Shown: positions 8,260 through 17,192, counted from the first letter of the stretch. The stretch: 64,000 bases of DNA from Eikenella glucosivorans (GCF_016025525.2 NZ_JACSGR010000005.1:186001-250000), one strand, 5' to 3'. Program-made: numbers and translations. Notes: generated by a model from the letters alone, not told the origin.

Positions 8260-8314
8260 AGGCTACCTGAAAAATATCGCTGCGCAAAACTGCGCTGTAT
8301 TTTTCAGGTAGCCT
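8260..8314 (+). terminator. Inverted eikDUS hairpin after hemO
   Basis: AGGCTACCTGAAAA (8260) pairs with TTTTCAGGTAGCCT (ending 8314); a TTTTA run follows. The loop itself contains a short ATATCGCTGCGC/GCGCTGTAT-like pairing. Confidence 0.65.
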
Positions 8315-8324
8315 TTTATCCCAT

Positions 8325-8363
8325 TTGACATCCTACCTCGGCCTCCGTATAGTTTCGCTATAC
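8325..8363 (+). promoter_or_regulatory. Promoter and operator of the higBA pair
   Basis: TTGACA (8325-8330) and TATAGT (8348-8353) are spaced by 17 bases, a near-consensus sigma-70 promoter. The perfect inverted repeat GTATAG-5-CTATAC (8347-8363) overlaps the -10 element, as expected for an operator bound by the HigA antitoxin. Confidence 0.75.
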
Positions 8364-8375
8364 AAAAGGACAGCC

Positions 8376-8654
8376 ATGATCATCAGTTTCAAACATAAGG
8401 GCTTGGAAGTTTTCTTTAAAACCGGCAGCAAATCCGGTATCCAAACCGCACATGCACCCAAGCTCAAACTCATCCTGTTTGCCCTTGATCACGCCAAATC
8501 CCCGCAAGATATGAACGCCCCCGGCTGGAAGCTGCACCAGCTAAGCGGCAACCTGCAAAACCATTGGAGTGTAAAGGTAAACGGTAATTGGCGCGTTACC
8601 TTCAAATTCAACGGCACTAATGCCGAAATTGTGGATTATCAAGATTATCACTAA
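8376..8654 (+). CDS. higB: HigB-family toxin (RelE-like mRNA interferase)
   Basis: 92 residues starting MIISFKHKGLEVFF, the typical HigB start, with LHQLSGNLQNHWSVKVNGNWRVTFKF in the core and VDYQDYH at the end. The family cleaves ribosome-bound mRNA. It is followed after 12 bases by an XRE antitoxin gene, the usual toxin-first order of higBA. An earlier in-frame ATG at 8325 lies inside the promoter and is rejected. AAAAGGA about 6 bases upstream of the ATG is the ribosome binding site. Confidence 0.88.
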   Translation: MIISFKHKGLEVFFKTGSKSGIQTAHAPKLKLILFALDHAKSPQDMNAPGWKLHQLSGNLQNHWSVKVNGNWRVTFKFNGTNAEIVDYQDYH

Positions 8655-8666
8655 GGAATCAAAATT

Positions 8667-8948
8667 ATGCCTATGCACAATCCCCCTCATCCCGGCTTGG
8701 TATTGCGCGAATATCTGGGCGGCACCAGCATTACTGATGCCGCTAAACACCTAAACATTACCCGCGCCACCCTATCGCGCATCCTCAACGGCAAAGCCGC
8801 CATTTCCGCCGATATGGCCGTGCGCCTGTCGATTCTGCTCGGCACCAGCGGCAGCATGTGGCTGAATATGCAGGCCGCTTATGACTTATGGCAGGCCGAA
8901 CAGCAGCCGCACAACGACGTGGTGCCGCTGCACAGCGCCCTGGCTTGA
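8667..8948 (+). CDS. higA: HigA-family antitoxin (XRE helix-turn-helix)
   Basis: 93 residues. HPGLVLREYLGG and ITDAAKHLNITRATLSRILNGKAAIS form the HigA-type helix-turn-helix (about residues 8-48), followed by the conserved SMWLNMQAAYDLWQA helix. It should neutralise the upstream HigB and repress the pair through the palindrome at 8347-8363. A TAAGGA motif serves as ribosome binding site. Confidence 0.9.
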   Translation: MPMHNPPHPGLVLREYLGGTSITDAAKHLNITRATLSRILNGKAAISADMAVRLSILLGTSGSMWLNMQAAYDLWQAEQQPHNDVVPLHSALA

Positions 8949-8962
8949 TTATCCGTACAAAA

Positions 8963-9002
8963 TTTTTCAGGTAGCCTCCGCACGCGGCAGAGGCTACCTG
9001 AA
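8963..9002. terminator. Bidirectional eikDUS hairpin between higA and grpE
   Basis: TTTTTCAGGTAGCCT and AGGCTACCTGAAATT pair around 13 bases, between two convergent genes, with T-rich sequence on both outer sides. Confidence 0.7.
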
Positions 9003-9030
9003 ATTTATTCCATTCCTACGCTTCTAAGCC

Positions 9031-9600
9031 TTAGGCCTCCGGCGCTTTGGCCACAGACACGGTGGCGGGACGCAGCACGCGGTCGTGCAGGGTATAGCCT
9101 TTCTGCATCACGCTGACGATGGTGTTGGGCTCCTGATCGCTTTCCACGGTTTGGAAGGCTTGGTGGCGGTGCGGATCGAGCTTTTCGCCGGGCTGGGGCA
9201 GGATTTCTTTGATTTGCGCCTGCTCAAAGGCACGTTTGAGCTCGGTGAGGGTCATTTCCACGCCCATTTTGAGGGCATCGAAGTTGCCGCTTTGGTCTTG
9301 CAGCGCCATTTCGAGGTAGTCTTTCACTTTGAGCAGCTCTTCGGCAAATTTCTTGGCGGCAAATTTGTGGGCAGACTGGATTTCTTCCTGATGGCGGCGG
9401 TTGAGGTTTTGCAGCTCGGCCTGGTGGTATTTGTTGATGTCGGCCAGCTCGGCTTCGAGCTCGGCGATGCGCTGCTTGAGCTGCTCCGGGCTTGCTTCGG
9501 GCTGGATTTCGTCCGCAGCCTGTTCGGGGGTTTCTGCGGCGGCTTCGTGTTGCGACTGTTCGGTTTCGGCGTGTTGGTGGTGGTGATTATGGTGGGACAT
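9031..9600 (-). CDS. grpE: GrpE nucleotide exchange factor
   Basis: 189 residues. A His-rich N terminus (MSHHNHHHQH) precedes a long coiled coil (about 45-110: LKQRIAELEAELADINKYHQAELQNLNRRHQEE split over several heptads) and a C-terminal beta domain with VSVMQKGYTLHDRVLRPATVSVAK, the GrpE signature. It exchanges ADP on DnaK. The start at 9600 is chosen because GAGGAAAA lies just upstream and a sigma-32 promoter lies further upstream; a longer in-frame start at 9669 would fall inside that promoter. dnaK is not adjacent here. Confidence 0.93.
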   Translation of the reverse strand: MSHHNHHHQHAETEQSQHEAAAETPEQAADEIQPEASPEQLKQRIAELEAELADINKYHQAELQNLNRRHQEEIQSAHKFAAKKFAEELLKVKDYLEMALQDQSGNFDALKMGVEMTLTELKRAFEQAQIKEILPQPGEKLDPHRHQAFQTVESDQEPNTIVSVMQKGYTLHDRVLRPATVSVAKAPEA

Positions 9601-9636
9601 GGTTTTCCTCGGCAAAAATAAAACGGTTGCCCTGGC

Positions 9637-9664
9637 AAATGGGGCGGGAGCGGGGTTTTTCAAG
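9637..9664 (-). promoter_or_regulatory. Sigma-32 heat-shock promoter of grpE
   Basis: Read on the minus strand: CTTGAAA (9664-9658), 13 bases, CCCCATTT (9644-9637). This matches the RpoH consensus CTTGAAA-N-CCCCATNT at every specified position and sits about 37 bases upstream of the grpE start. Confidence 0.85.
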
Positions 9665-9964
9665 CGCACTCGGCGCTCGACATTATTTTACGGCATTCGG
9701 CGGGGTGCTGTCAGAAATGGGGCGGCCGCTGCGTCTATTGGATGGGCCGGGGAAAATCCGGCGCCGCATCCCGCTGTCGTCCGGCCGGCCGGGTAAATCT
9801 GTTTAATCGCCCTGTTAAATTAAGGCCATGGCGGCGGGGGGAATATTTCCTTATAATCCGCGCATATTTGCAGTTGAATAATTTATTTCCCATACAAGGC
9901 GCACCAATGCGGTAGGGGGATAAAGTATCTAACTGGATGCAGCATTGTTTTCAGGTAGCCTTTC
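9665..9964. other. Divergent grpE-dsbD regulatory gap
   Basis: No gene is supported. The left side holds the grpE heat-shock promoter. TTATAAT occurs near 9852 and TTCAGGTAGCCT ends three bases before the dsbD ATG. Short GC-rich frames here are not convincing. Confidence 0.5.
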
Positions 9965-11746
9965 ATGTTTAAGCGATTTATCCGTTTCCTTATTTTGCCC
10001 GCCCTGCTCGGCACGAGCCTGGCGGCGCAGGCCATCGATGCCGACAGCCTGCTGCCGGCGGAGCAGGCTTTCCGCCCCACCGTGATTGCGGAAGAGCAAG
10101 GCGTTTCCGTGCAATTCGCCATTGCCGACGGCTATTACCTCTATCAAGAGAAAATCAGCGCCGCCACCGAGCCCGCCGGCCTGCTCGGCGCTGCCGAGTT
10201 TTCCCCAGGGAAGGAAAAGGAAGACGAGTTTTTCGGTAAGCAAACCGTGTTCTACCGCCAAGCGGCGGTGAATCTGCCCTATCAAAACCCGCCGCCCGCC
10301 GCCTACCGCCTCACGCTGAGTTACCAAGGCTGCGCCGATGCGGGCGTATGCTATCCGCCGGTAACGCAAACGATTGAAATCAAAGGTTCGGGCATCTACG
10401 GCAACAATGCCGGCACGCCGGCCGGCGGTAACCGTTTTACCGTGCCGCAGGATGGCGCGCCCGCCGCAAGCCCGATTCCGCAGCCGCGCAAAAGCCCGTT
10501 TTCCCTTTCGCGCGACACTTTGGGGGCAAACCTGCTGGCTTTTTTTAGCTTCGGCATTGGCTTGAGTTTTACCGCCTGCATGTATCCGCTGCTGCCCATC
10601 GTGTCGGGCATCATTGTGGGCGACCGGGCCAATGCCGGCAAACGGCGCGGATTGGCTTTATCGGCCATTTATGTGCAGGGCTTGGCGGTAACTTATGCCG
10701 CGGTGGGCGTGCTGGCCGGGCTCACCGGCTCGCTGCTCACCGTGTGGCTGCAACAGCCTTGGGTAGTGCTGGCCGCCGCCGGGCTGATTGTGGTGTTGGC
10801 GCTGGGTATGTTCGACGTGTTCGCCATCCAGCTGCCCTCCTTTATCCAGAGCTATTTCCAGCAGCAGAGCAGCAGGCTTTCCGGCGGCAAAATGGCCTCC
10901 GTGTTTGTGATGGGCATGCTGTCGGCGCTGATTGTCGGGCCCTGTGTGGCGCCGCCCTTGGCCGTGGCTCTGGGTTACATCGGCCAAACCGGCGATGCCG
11001 CGCTGGGCGGGCTGGCCTTATACAGCATGGCGCTGGGCACCGGCCTGCCACTGATGCTGGTGGGCACATTCGGCGGCCACATCCTGCCCAAGGCCGGCGC
11101 ATGGATGAACAACATCAAGCACGCTTTCGGCATCATCCTCTTGGCCGTGGCCGTGTATTTGGCTGCACCCTTCTTGCCTTATGGCGTGACCGTGGCGCTA
11201 TATGCCCTGCTGCTGGTAATTCCCGGCGGGCTGTTGTTGGGTAAACACCTGCGTTCCCGCCAGCTCAAGCCGCTGGCCATGGGTTTGGGCAGCGTGCTGC
11301 TGGCCGGGGGCGTGTTTTTCGCCGTGCAGAGTGTGCGCATGCAGCCCACCGCCCTGCACCAGGCGCTCAACCTGCTGCCGCCGCAGGAGAAGGCGCATCA
11401 AGTGTTCACCGCCCCGCAACAGCTCGACCAGGCCATGCGCCAAGCCCTGGCCGACGGCAAACCCGTGCTGCTCGATTTCTATGCCGACTGGTGCGCCAGC
11501 TGCAAGGAAATGGAACACAAAACCTTCAACCAGCCCGAAGTGCAGGCCGCCATCCCCGGCGACCGCATCTTCCAAATCGACCTCACCGCCAACACCCCCG
11601 AGCAGCGCGCCCTGCTGAAAGAATACGGCCTGCCCGGCCCGCCCGGCATCTTCGTGATCCACCCCGACGGCCGCCGCAGCAGCCCGCTCATCGGCTTCAC
11701 CGCCCCGCAAGACTTTATCGAATGGTATCGGCAGCAGGTATCGTAA
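9965..11746 (+). CDS. dsbD: Thiol:disulfide interchange protein DsbD
   Basis: 593 residues. Signal peptide (about 1-23); periplasmic alpha domain with GCADAGVCYPP (Cys123, Cys129); eight-helix membrane domain with the Cys pair FTACMYPLL (Cys205) and VGPCVAPPL (Cys327); and a C-terminal thioredoxin domain with WCASC (Cys510, Cys513). All three redox pairs of DsbD are present. It carries electrons from cytoplasmic thioredoxin to periplasmic DsbC and cytochrome c maturation proteins. The ATG directly follows a TTCAGGTAGCCT uptake sequence, whose AGG may act as a weak Shine-Dalgarno. No partner gene is adjacent. Confidence 0.93.
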   Translation: MFKRFIRFLILPALLGTSLAAQAIDADSLLPAEQAFRPTVIAEEQGVSVQFAIADGYYLYQEKISAATEPAGLLGAAEFSPGKEKEDEFFGKQTVFYRQAAVNLPYQNPPPAAYRLTLSYQGCADAGVCYPPVTQTIEIKGSGIYGNNAGTPAGGNRFTVPQDGAPAASPIPQPRKSPFSLSRDTLGANLLAFFSFGIGLSFTACMYPLLPIVSGIIVGDRANAGKRRGLALSAIYVQGLAVTYAAVGVLAGLTGSLLTVWLQQPWVVLAAAGLIVVLALGMFDVFAIQLPSFIQSYFQQQSSRLSGGKMASVFVMGMLSALIVGPCVAPPLAVALGYIGQTGDAALGGLALYSMALGTGLPLMLVGTFGGHILPKAGAWMNNIKHAFGIILLAVAVYLAAPFLPYGVTVALYALLLVIPGGLLLGKHLRSRQLKPLAMGLGSVLLAGGVFFAVQSVRMQPTALHQALNLLPPQEKAHQVFTAPQQLDQAMRQALADGKPVLLDFYADWCASCKEMEHKTFNQPEVQAAIPGDRIFQIDLTANTPEQRALLKEYGLPGPPGIFVIHPDGRRSSPLIGFTAPQDFIEWYRQQVS

Positions 11747-11765
11747 CCCGTTCCCATGCACATAA

Positions 11766-11849
11766 AGGCTACCTGAAAACGATGTCTTGCGAAGCAAGGC
11801 TGAGTTTCTGCGAAGCTAAAAAATCAGCGCGGTATTTTTCAGGTAGCCT
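11766..11849 (+). terminator. eikDUS pair enclosing a dispersed-repeat copy, after dsbD
   Basis: AGGCTACCTGAAAA and TTTTTCAGGTAGCCT enclose GCTGAGTTTCTGCGAAGC, the repeat motif seen at 297-493. The ends can pair as a hairpin with a long loop. Confidence 0.55.
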
Positions 11850-11914
11850 TTGCCCACCCCAGCCGCTAAAATCCAGCCTGTTTATTCACACAGCGACAAT
11901 TAAAGGAAACCGTC

Positions 11915-13324
11915 ATGCAATTCCAGCTCCACCCCACCGCCCTGCCCGCCGGCATCCCCGCCCGCCTCTACCTCAGCACCACCACCCCCGCCGACCCCAC
12001 CGCCGCCCTGCTGTACGCCGGCCTGAGCGACAGCGAACCCTTCGCTGCCGCCCGCATTCCCGCCAACGGCAGCTTCAGCGACATCGCCGTGCTCCGCCTT
12101 AGCAACACCGAGCGCGACACCCTCGCCAAAGCCTTCCGCCACGCCGCCGCCTGGGTGCAGAAACAGCCCGCCCTCGCCATCGATTTGAGCGCTTTCGCTG
12201 CCGCCGAGCTGCCTGCCGCCCTCACCGCGCTCACTACCGCCTTGGGCGAGGCTGTGTACCGTTTCGACCGTTTCAAGAAAACCGCCAAACCCGCCGCCCT
12301 CCAACAAGCCGACTTCTACGCCCCCGCCGCCGACGAAGCCGCCCGCACCGCCCTCGAGCAAGCCCAAGCCCTGCTGCACGGCATCAACCTGTGCAAAGAC
12401 CTCGGCAACACCGCCGGCAACATCTGCACCCCCGCCTACCTAGCCGACACCGCCCGCGCCGAAGCCCAAGCCGCCGGCGCCTCCGCAAAAATCCTCGGTA
12501 CCGACTACATCCGCGAGCACATGGGCTCCTTCTGGTCCGTGGCCAAAGGCAGCGCCCAAGAGCCCCGCCTCATCGAACTTTCCTACTTCGGCGCGCCCGA
12601 CAAAAACGCCGCGCCCGTCGTCCTCGTCGGTAAAGGTGTCACCTTCGACAGCGGCGGCATCTCCCTCAAGCCCGGCGCCGAAATGGACGAAATGAAGTTC
12701 GACATGTGCGGTGCCGCCAGCGTAATCGGCACCTTCATTGCCGCCGCACGCGCCAAGCTGCCCGTTAACCTTGTTGCCATCGTGCCCGCTTGCGAAAACA
12801 TGCCCGACGCCGCCGCCAACAAACCTGGCGACATCGTTACCGCCATGGACGGCACCACCATCGAAATCCTCAACACCGACGCCGAAGGCCGCCTCATCCT
12901 GTGCGACGCCCTCACCTACGCCGCCCAATTCAAGCCCGCCGCCCTCATCGACGTAGCCACCCTCACCGGCGCCTGCGTCATCGCCCTAGGCCATATCGCC
13001 AGCGGCCTCGTCGCCAACAACCAAGCCCTCGCCGACAGCCTGCTCGCCGCCGCCCGCCAAAGCGGCGACAAAACCTGGCAGCTCCCCCTGTTTGAAGAAT
13101 ACGGCGAGCAGCTCCAATCCAACTTCGCCGACCTGCAAAACATCGGCGGCCGCCCCGCCGGCACCCTCACCGCCGCCGCCTTCCTCGCCCACTTCGCCAA
13201 AGAGCAAACCTGGGCCCACCTCGACATCGCCGGCACCGCCTGGAAATCCGGCAAAGAAAAAGGTGCCACCGGCCGCCCCGTGCCCCTCCTGTGGCAATAC
13301 CTCTGCAACCTGACCGGCGTGTAA
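11915..13324 (+). CDS. pepA: Leucyl aminopeptidase, M17 family (PepA)
   Basis: 469 residues. The C-terminal catalytic domain shows [19 protein letters not shown] (metal-binding Lys and Asp), MCGAASVIG and NTDAEGRL at 320-327, the M17 signature with its metal ligands. The N-terminal macro-like domain is more divergent, and the total is slightly shorter than classical PepA (about 500). It removes N-terminal residues from peptides in the cytoplasm as a two-metal hexamer. Single gene with AAAGGAAA upstream and two eikDUS hairpins downstream. Strong third-position C bias generates long false frames in other phases. Confidence 0.93.
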   Translation: MQFQLHPTALPAGIPARLYLSTTTPADPTAALLYAGLSDSEPFAAARIPANGSFSDIAVLRLSNTERDTLAKAFRHAAAWVQKQPALAIDLSAFAAAELPAALTALTTALGEAVYRFDRFKKTAKPAALQQADFYAPAADEAARTALEQAQALLHGINLCKDLGNTAGNICTPAYLADTARAEAQAAGASAKILGTDYIREHMGSFWSVAKGSAQEPRLIELSYFGAPDKNAAPVVLVGKGVTFDSGGISLKPGAEMDEMKFDMCGAASVIGTFIAAARAKLPVNLVAIVPACENMPDAAANKPGDIVTAMDGTTIEILNTDAEGRLILCDALTYAAQFKPAALIDVATLTGACVIALGHIASGLVANNQALADSLLAAARQSGDKTWQLPLFEEYGEQLQSNFADLQNIGGRPAGTLTAAAFLAHFAKEQTWAHLDIAGTAWKSGKEKGATGRPVPLLWQYLCNLTGV

Positions 13325-13345
13325 GGCAGCGTAACGGCCACCAAG

Positions 13346-13386
13346 TTTTTCAGGTAGCCTCTTGCCCAAAGCAGGCTACCTGAAAA
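13346..13386 (+). terminator. Inverted eikDUS hairpin after pepA
   Basis: TTTTTCAGGTAGCCT and AGGCTACCTGAAAA separated by 12 bases, 21 bases past the pepA stop. Confidence 0.65.
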
Positions 13387-13452
13387 CATACCAACCAAAT
13401 CAAACAGCGCCGGCACCCCATTCATTCACACCTACCCTGTTTTATTCCCCGA

Positions 13453-13493
13453 TTTTCAGGTAGCCTATCCCCCTAATCCGGCTACCTGAAAAA
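13453..13493 (+). terminator. Second inverted eikDUS pair after pepA
   Basis: TTTTCAGGTAGCCT and CGGCTACCTGAAAAA form another hairpin directly before the next gene. Two tandem pairs in one gap are more than termination needs and suggest DUS accumulation. Confidence 0.55.
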
Positions 13494-13535
13494 CAGCCTC
13501 AGCACAATCAAACTTCCCCAAGCAAGGAACCCCCC

Positions 13536-13907
13536 ATGAAGAAACACCTCCTACCCGCTCTGGCCATCCTCACCCTCCTGCCCGCCACCCTCTCCGCCGC
13601 CCCCGCCGTTTCCAACGACAGCACCCGCATCACTGCCCTCGAGCAGCGCATTGCAGACCTGGAAAACCGCATCGCCATCCTCGAGCGCAACCAATCTCAG
13701 GGCAGCCGAACCAACGAAGTCATCATCGAGCACCGCACCGGCCGCGATCCCGTGTATGTGTGCAGCATCTCCCCCTTCCGCAAAACCTACGAAGCCACCA
13801 GCCACAACGAAGGCCTCGCCCGCGCCCAAGTGCGCCGCGCCTGCACCGCCGAGCAAAACGCCATCTTCTGCGCCGACACCAACATCAGCTGCCGCCGCTA
13901 CGACTAA
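13536..13907 (+). CDS. Small secreted coiled-coil protein of unknown function
   Basis: 123 residues. A clear signal peptide (MKKHLLPALAILTLLPATLSAAP, cleavage about 22) is followed by a short coiled coil (about 30-52, TALEQRIADLENRIAILERNQ) and a C-terminal half with five Cys residues that may form disulfides in the periplasm. I do not recognise a named family. AAGGAA lies upstream. It is a single gene between eikDUS hairpins, with base composition like its neighbours. Confidence 0.75.
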   Translation: MKKHLLPALAILTLLPATLSAAPAVSNDSTRITALEQRIADLENRIAILERNQSQGSRTNEVIIEHRTGRDPVYVCSISPFRKTYEATSHNEGLARAQVRRACTAEQNAIFCADTNISCRRYD

Positions 13908-13921
13908 ACCCAAGCATTCCA

Positions 13922-13964
13922 ACAGGCTACCTGAAAATCCGCAACAGGTTTTCAGGTAGCCTGT
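13922..13964 (+). terminator. Inverted eikDUS hairpin after the small secreted protein
   Basis: The stem extends beyond the DUS: ACAGGCTACCTGAAAA pairs with TTTTCAGGTAGCCTGT around 11 bases. Confidence 0.7.
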
Positions 13965-14155
13965 CCTGCTGCAACCAAATCCCGAATAAACCCCGTTTTT
14001 CAGGTAGCCTGCTCCCCTACACCGCTATCCACTTCATTCTCATCCCTCCCTGTTTCATTCCGGCAGCACCCCGCCCCGGGCGCAAGTAAAAAACCGCAAA
14101 ACGGCAGGCAGCCCCCGCGGCCTATCCATTAAAATACCGCATCCTTGATTTCCCG

Positions 14156-15502
14156 ATGCCGGCGCCCGCGCCGCCCAGCTTTCCGCAACACATGCCCGCC
14201 CTATTTGCCCGATTTTCCCGCCTGCCTCGCCGCGCCCGCCTGGCCGCCTATCTGGCCGCCGCGCTCCTCGGCCTGTTTGTGCTGATTGCCATATTGGCCG
14301 GCAGTGCGAAAACCGACGAACGCATACAAAGCGCCCAAATCACCGAAAAACTGCCTCCCGTGCAGGCCAAAGGCAGCACCGCCGCCACCGCCTACTGGAG
14401 CGACGAAGTCGTTCAGCCCGGCGACTCCCTGCGCGACGTACTCCAGCGCTTCGCCCTCAGCGCCGCCCAAGTGCAGGATCTCGCCCAAACCGCCTCATCC
14501 GGCGGCAAACAGCCCCACCTCCAACCCGACCAAATCGTCAGCATCCGTTTCAATGCCAAACGGGAGCCCGTTCAGGTGCAGTTTTTCAACGACGACGACA
14601 ACGGCGAAACCCAGCTGGTGGATTTGGTGTATGCCAACCAGCAATGGCAGGCCAAAACCGACGACGTGAAAACCAGCGTCATCCCCACGCTCAAATCCGT
14701 CATCATCCGCTCCAGCGGCACCACCGCCGGCGCCATGTCGCGCGCCGAAATCCCCGCCGAAGTGCGCGATTCCCTGCGCGAACTCTTCAGCAACCGGCTC
14801 GACCTCTACAAGCTCGACGCCGGCGACACCGTGCGCATTTTCTACAACGTCAACTACTTCCACGGCCAGCAGATTTCCATGGGCGACATCCTCGCCGTGG
14901 AAATCACCCACCAAGGCAAGCTCTACCGCGCCTACTACTTCGGCGAAGACGGCAACGGCCGCTACTACGACGAACACGGCCAGCCGCTGAAAAAAGGCTT
15001 CGAAACCCAGCCCGTGCCCGGCAGCCGCATCAGCTCCCCCTTCGGCATCCGCGTCCACCCCGTGCTGGGCTACCTGCGCATGCACACCGGCATCGACTAC
15101 GCCGCCCCCACCGGCACGCCCATCCACGCCCCATCCGACGGCGTGGTCGAATTCCGCGGCCCCAAAGGCGGCTACGGCAACGCCGTCATCCTGCGCCACA
15201 GCGACAGCATGCAAACGCTCTACGGCCACATGAGCGCCTTCTCCGCCAACGCCGCCCCCGGGCAACGCGTGCGCGCCGGCGACGTGATCGGCTTCGTGGG
15301 CAGCACCGGCCGCAGCACCGGCCCGCACCTGCACTATGAAGTGCGCCTCAACGGCGTGCCAGTCAATCCCGCCGGCGTCGCCCTGCCCGCCAAACGCCTC
15401 ACCACCGCCGAGCTGGCCGAATTCCGCCGCCAGCAGCAGGCGGTGGAACAAAAACTCGCCCAACTGCGCGGCATCGGCAAAACCGTCGCCCAGCTGGATT
15501 AA
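14156..15502 (+). CDS. M23 family peptidoglycan metallopeptidase
   Basis: 448 residues. A membrane anchor (about 24-45, LAAYLAAALLGLFVLIAILAG) precedes an OapA/LysM-like segment (VVQPGDSLRDVLQRFALS), a spacer domain, and the LytM domain. The zinc motif HTGIDYA gives His310 and Asp314, and HLHYE gives His391 and His393. The family cuts peptide cross-links of peptidoglycan, as in Neisseria M23 carboxypeptidase/endopeptidases used in cell separation. A second in-frame Met 12 residues later would also keep the anchor. No partner gene is adjacent. Confidence 0.9.
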   Translation: MPAPAPPSFPQHMPALFARFSRLPRRARLAAYLAAALLGLFVLIAILAGSAKTDERIQSAQITEKLPPVQAKGSTAATAYWSDEVVQPGDSLRDVLQRFALSAAQVQDLAQTASSGGKQPHLQPDQIVSIRFNAKREPVQVQFFNDDDNGETQLVDLVYANQQWQAKTDDVKTSVIPTLKSVIIRSSGTTAGAMSRAEIPAEVRDSLRELFSNRLDLYKLDAGDTVRIFYNVNYFHGQQISMGDILAVEITHQGKLYRAYYFGEDGNGRYYDEHGQPLKKGFETQPVPGSRISSPFGIRVHPVLGYLRMHTGIDYAAPTGTPIHAPSDGVVEFRGPKGGYGNAVILRHSDSMQTLYGHMSAFSANAAPGQRVRAGDVIGFVGSTGRSTGPHLHYEVRLNGVPVNPAGVALPAKRLTTAELAEFRRQQQAVEQKLAQLRGIGKTVAQLD

Positions 15503-15576
15503 CGGCTGCAGCCGGATTAAAAGCTGGCAAAGATAGTGGATTTAACTGGATTTTAGATTAGAATAGCAGCACCTAA

Positions 15577-15695
15577 AGGCTACCTGAAAACTTAAGCTTC
15601 AGCGAAGCTCAAACGAAATGAAAGCCATGTTCTGGCATGGCAGAAGATTAATCCCTGCCAAACCAAAAACAGCCGCAGCATTTTTCAGGTAGCCT
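15577..15695. repeat. eikDUS-bounded repeat between the M23 peptidase gene and htpX
   Basis: AGGCTACCTGAAAA and TTTTTCAGGTAGCCT bound about 90 bases containing AAGCTTCAGCGAAGCTCAAACGAA-type repeat sequence. Just upstream, ATAGTGGATTTAA at 15534 resembles one end of a Correia element, but no second end is seen. Confidence 0.5.
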
Positions 15696-15726
15696 CCAAA
15701 CCACCCACCACCCAAGCAAAACCATC

Positions 15727-16581
15727 GTGAAGCGCATATTCCTCTTCCTCGCTACCAACATGGCCGTCTTGCTGGCCGTCCGCCTCCTGCTCGGGCTGTT
15801 CGGCGCCAACCCGCAAGACCTCAGCGGCCTGCTCATCCTCTCCGCCGTGGCCGGTTTCGCCGGCTCGCTGATTTCGCTGCTCATGTCGAAAAGCACCGCC
15901 AAACATGCCGTGGGCGCGCACGTGATCCGCGAGCCGCGCAGCGAAACCGAACACTGGCTGCTCAACGTGGTGCAGGCCCAGGCGCGGCAGTGGAACCTGC
16001 AAACGCCCGAAGTGGCGATTTACGACGCGCCCGAGCCCAACGCCTTCGCCACCGGCGCCAGCCGCAACAATTCGCTGGTGGCCGTGAGCACCGGCCTGCT
16101 GCGCAGCATGACCCGCGATGAAGTGGAAGCCGTGTTGGCACACGAAATGGCGCACGTGGGCAACGGCGATATGGTTACGCTCACGCTGATTCAGGGCGTG
16201 GTGAACACCTTCGTACTGTTTTTCTCGCGCCTGATTGCCGGTGCGGTGGCTTCCTCGCTGCGGCAAAACCAAAACAGCAGCGGCAGCCAGGGCGTGTATT
16301 TGCTGGTGAGCATGGTGTTCCAGGTTATTTTCGGCTGGATTGCCGGCATCATTGTGATGTGGTTCAGCCGTCAGCGCGAATACCGCGCCGATGCGGGCGC
16401 CGCCAAGCTGGTGGGCGCGCCGAAAATGATTGCCGCGCTGCAACGGCTCAAAGGCAGCACCGGCGGCCTGCCGCAAGACATGAGCGCCATGGGCATCAAC
16501 GACAACGCCCTGCGCTCCCTGTTCAGCACCCACCCCACGCTCGACGACCGCATCGCCCGCCTGCAACAGCTGCCCTATTAG
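15727..16581 (+). CDS. htpX: Membrane zinc protease HtpX
   Basis: 284 residues. Two N-terminal helices (about 7-27 and 36-56), the HEMAH zinc motif at 139-143 ([13 protein letters not shown]), two further membrane helices (about 157-178 and 195-220), and [16 protein letters not shown] with the third zinc ligand Glu. It degrades misfolded membrane proteins together with FtsH. The start is GTG at 15727, chosen because [14 protein letters not shown] matches the family N terminus exactly; no good ribosome binding site precedes it. I see no sigma-32 promoter in front. Confidence 0.93.
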   Translation: MKRIFLFLATNMAVLLAVRLLLGLFGANPQDLSGLLILSAVAGFAGSLISLLMSKSTAKHAVGAHVIREPRSETEHWLLNVVQAQARQWNLQTPEVAIYDAPEPNAFATGASRNNSLVAVSTGLLRSMTRDEVEAVLAHEMAHVGNGDMVTLTLIQGVVNTFVLFFSRLIAGAVASSLRQNQNSSGSQGVYLLVSMVFQVIFGWIAGIIVMWFSRQREYRADAGAAKLVGAPKMIAALQRLKGSTGGLPQDMSAMGINDNALRSLFSTHPTLDDRIARLQQLPY

Positions 16582-16599
16582 CTACACCCCAACAATAAA

Positions 16600-16638
16600 A
16601 GGCTACCTGAAAACCATTTGGAGGTTTTCAGGTAGCCT
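16600..16638 (+). terminator. Inverted eikDUS terminator after htpX
   Basis: AGGCTACCTGAAAACC pairs with GGTTTTCAGGTAGCCT around a 7-base loop; TTTATC follows. Confidence 0.75.
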
Positions 16639-16674
16639 TTATCACAGCCTATCCAAGCAAAGCCTGTCCAAATC

Positions 16675-16977
16675 ATGCCCTTCTACGCAAACCTCAGCCG
16701 CACCCTCGGCCTCAACTACCACTCGGCATACAAGACTGGGAAATTACACAACGCCAACCCCAATCGCCTGCCCCAATCCATCGCCGCCTAGCAAACCGGC
16801 CGTTTCCCTTCCCAAGAGCAAATCGAGCACACCGTCTGCATCCTGCTGGCGCAGCAATGACAGGTTTTCCACCCGTTAGCGCGCTATTGGCCGCTGCGCG
16901 ACGACGACTGCGACGACATGTTCAACATCACCCCCATCATGCGGCAGCTTTGGGTGCGGCATATTCAGCTTAGCTGA
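16675..16977 (+). pseudogene. Decayed small gene with two in-frame stops
   Basis: One frame of 101 codons runs from ATG 16675 to TGA 16977, interrupted by TAG after SIAA (16789) and TGA after LLAQQ (16858). The remaining text (LGLNYHSAYKTGKLHNANPN, then QTGRFPSQEQIEHTVCILL, then PLRDDDCDDMFNITPIM) keeps protein-like composition and codon use, so it looks like a recent pseudogene. I do not recognise the family. Confidence 0.45.
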
Positions 16978-17031
16978 AACGTCAGGATACTTTCCAGAAA
17001 CTACCGACACCTGCTTTTGCCGCATATAAAC

Positions 17032-17058
17032 AGGCTACCTGAAAATTTCAGGTAGCCT
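17032..17058. terminator. Perfect eikDUS palindrome behind the MetS-type gene
   Basis: AGGCTACCTGAAA and its complement are separated by a single base, a 13-bp stem just past the last minus-strand gene of the transporter pair. Confidence 0.7.
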
Positions 17059-17081
17059 CTATTTTTCCGATTAAAGCCGCA

Positions 17082-17192
17082 TCAATCCTGATGTTTGCTC
17101 TCATCCTCCGGCAAGCGCAGCAGGGACACCACCAGGCCGCCCCAAATCACCACCAGCGCCACCGCCATCATCACCATCGCAATCGTGCTCAT
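17082..17192 (-). CDS. MetS-type small subunit of NSS transporter
   Basis: 36 residues: a single hydrophobic helix (IAMVMMAVALVVIWGGLVV) followed by SLLRLPEDESKHQD. The ATG overlaps the stop of the preceding NSS transporter gene (TAATG), indicating translational coupling. Length, single helix, WGG in the helix and an acidic tail fit the MetS-like small subunits first described next to MetP transporters of actinobacteria and also annotated beside NSS transporters in proteobacteria. Confidence 0.75.
   Translation of the reverse strand: MSTIAMVMMAVALVVIWGGLVVSLLRLPEDESKHQD

Noticed and set aside
15534..15560. ATAGTGGATTTAA as a third Correia element
   Set aside because: Only one possible end is present, no inner block or second end follows, so it may be chance or a solo remnant.
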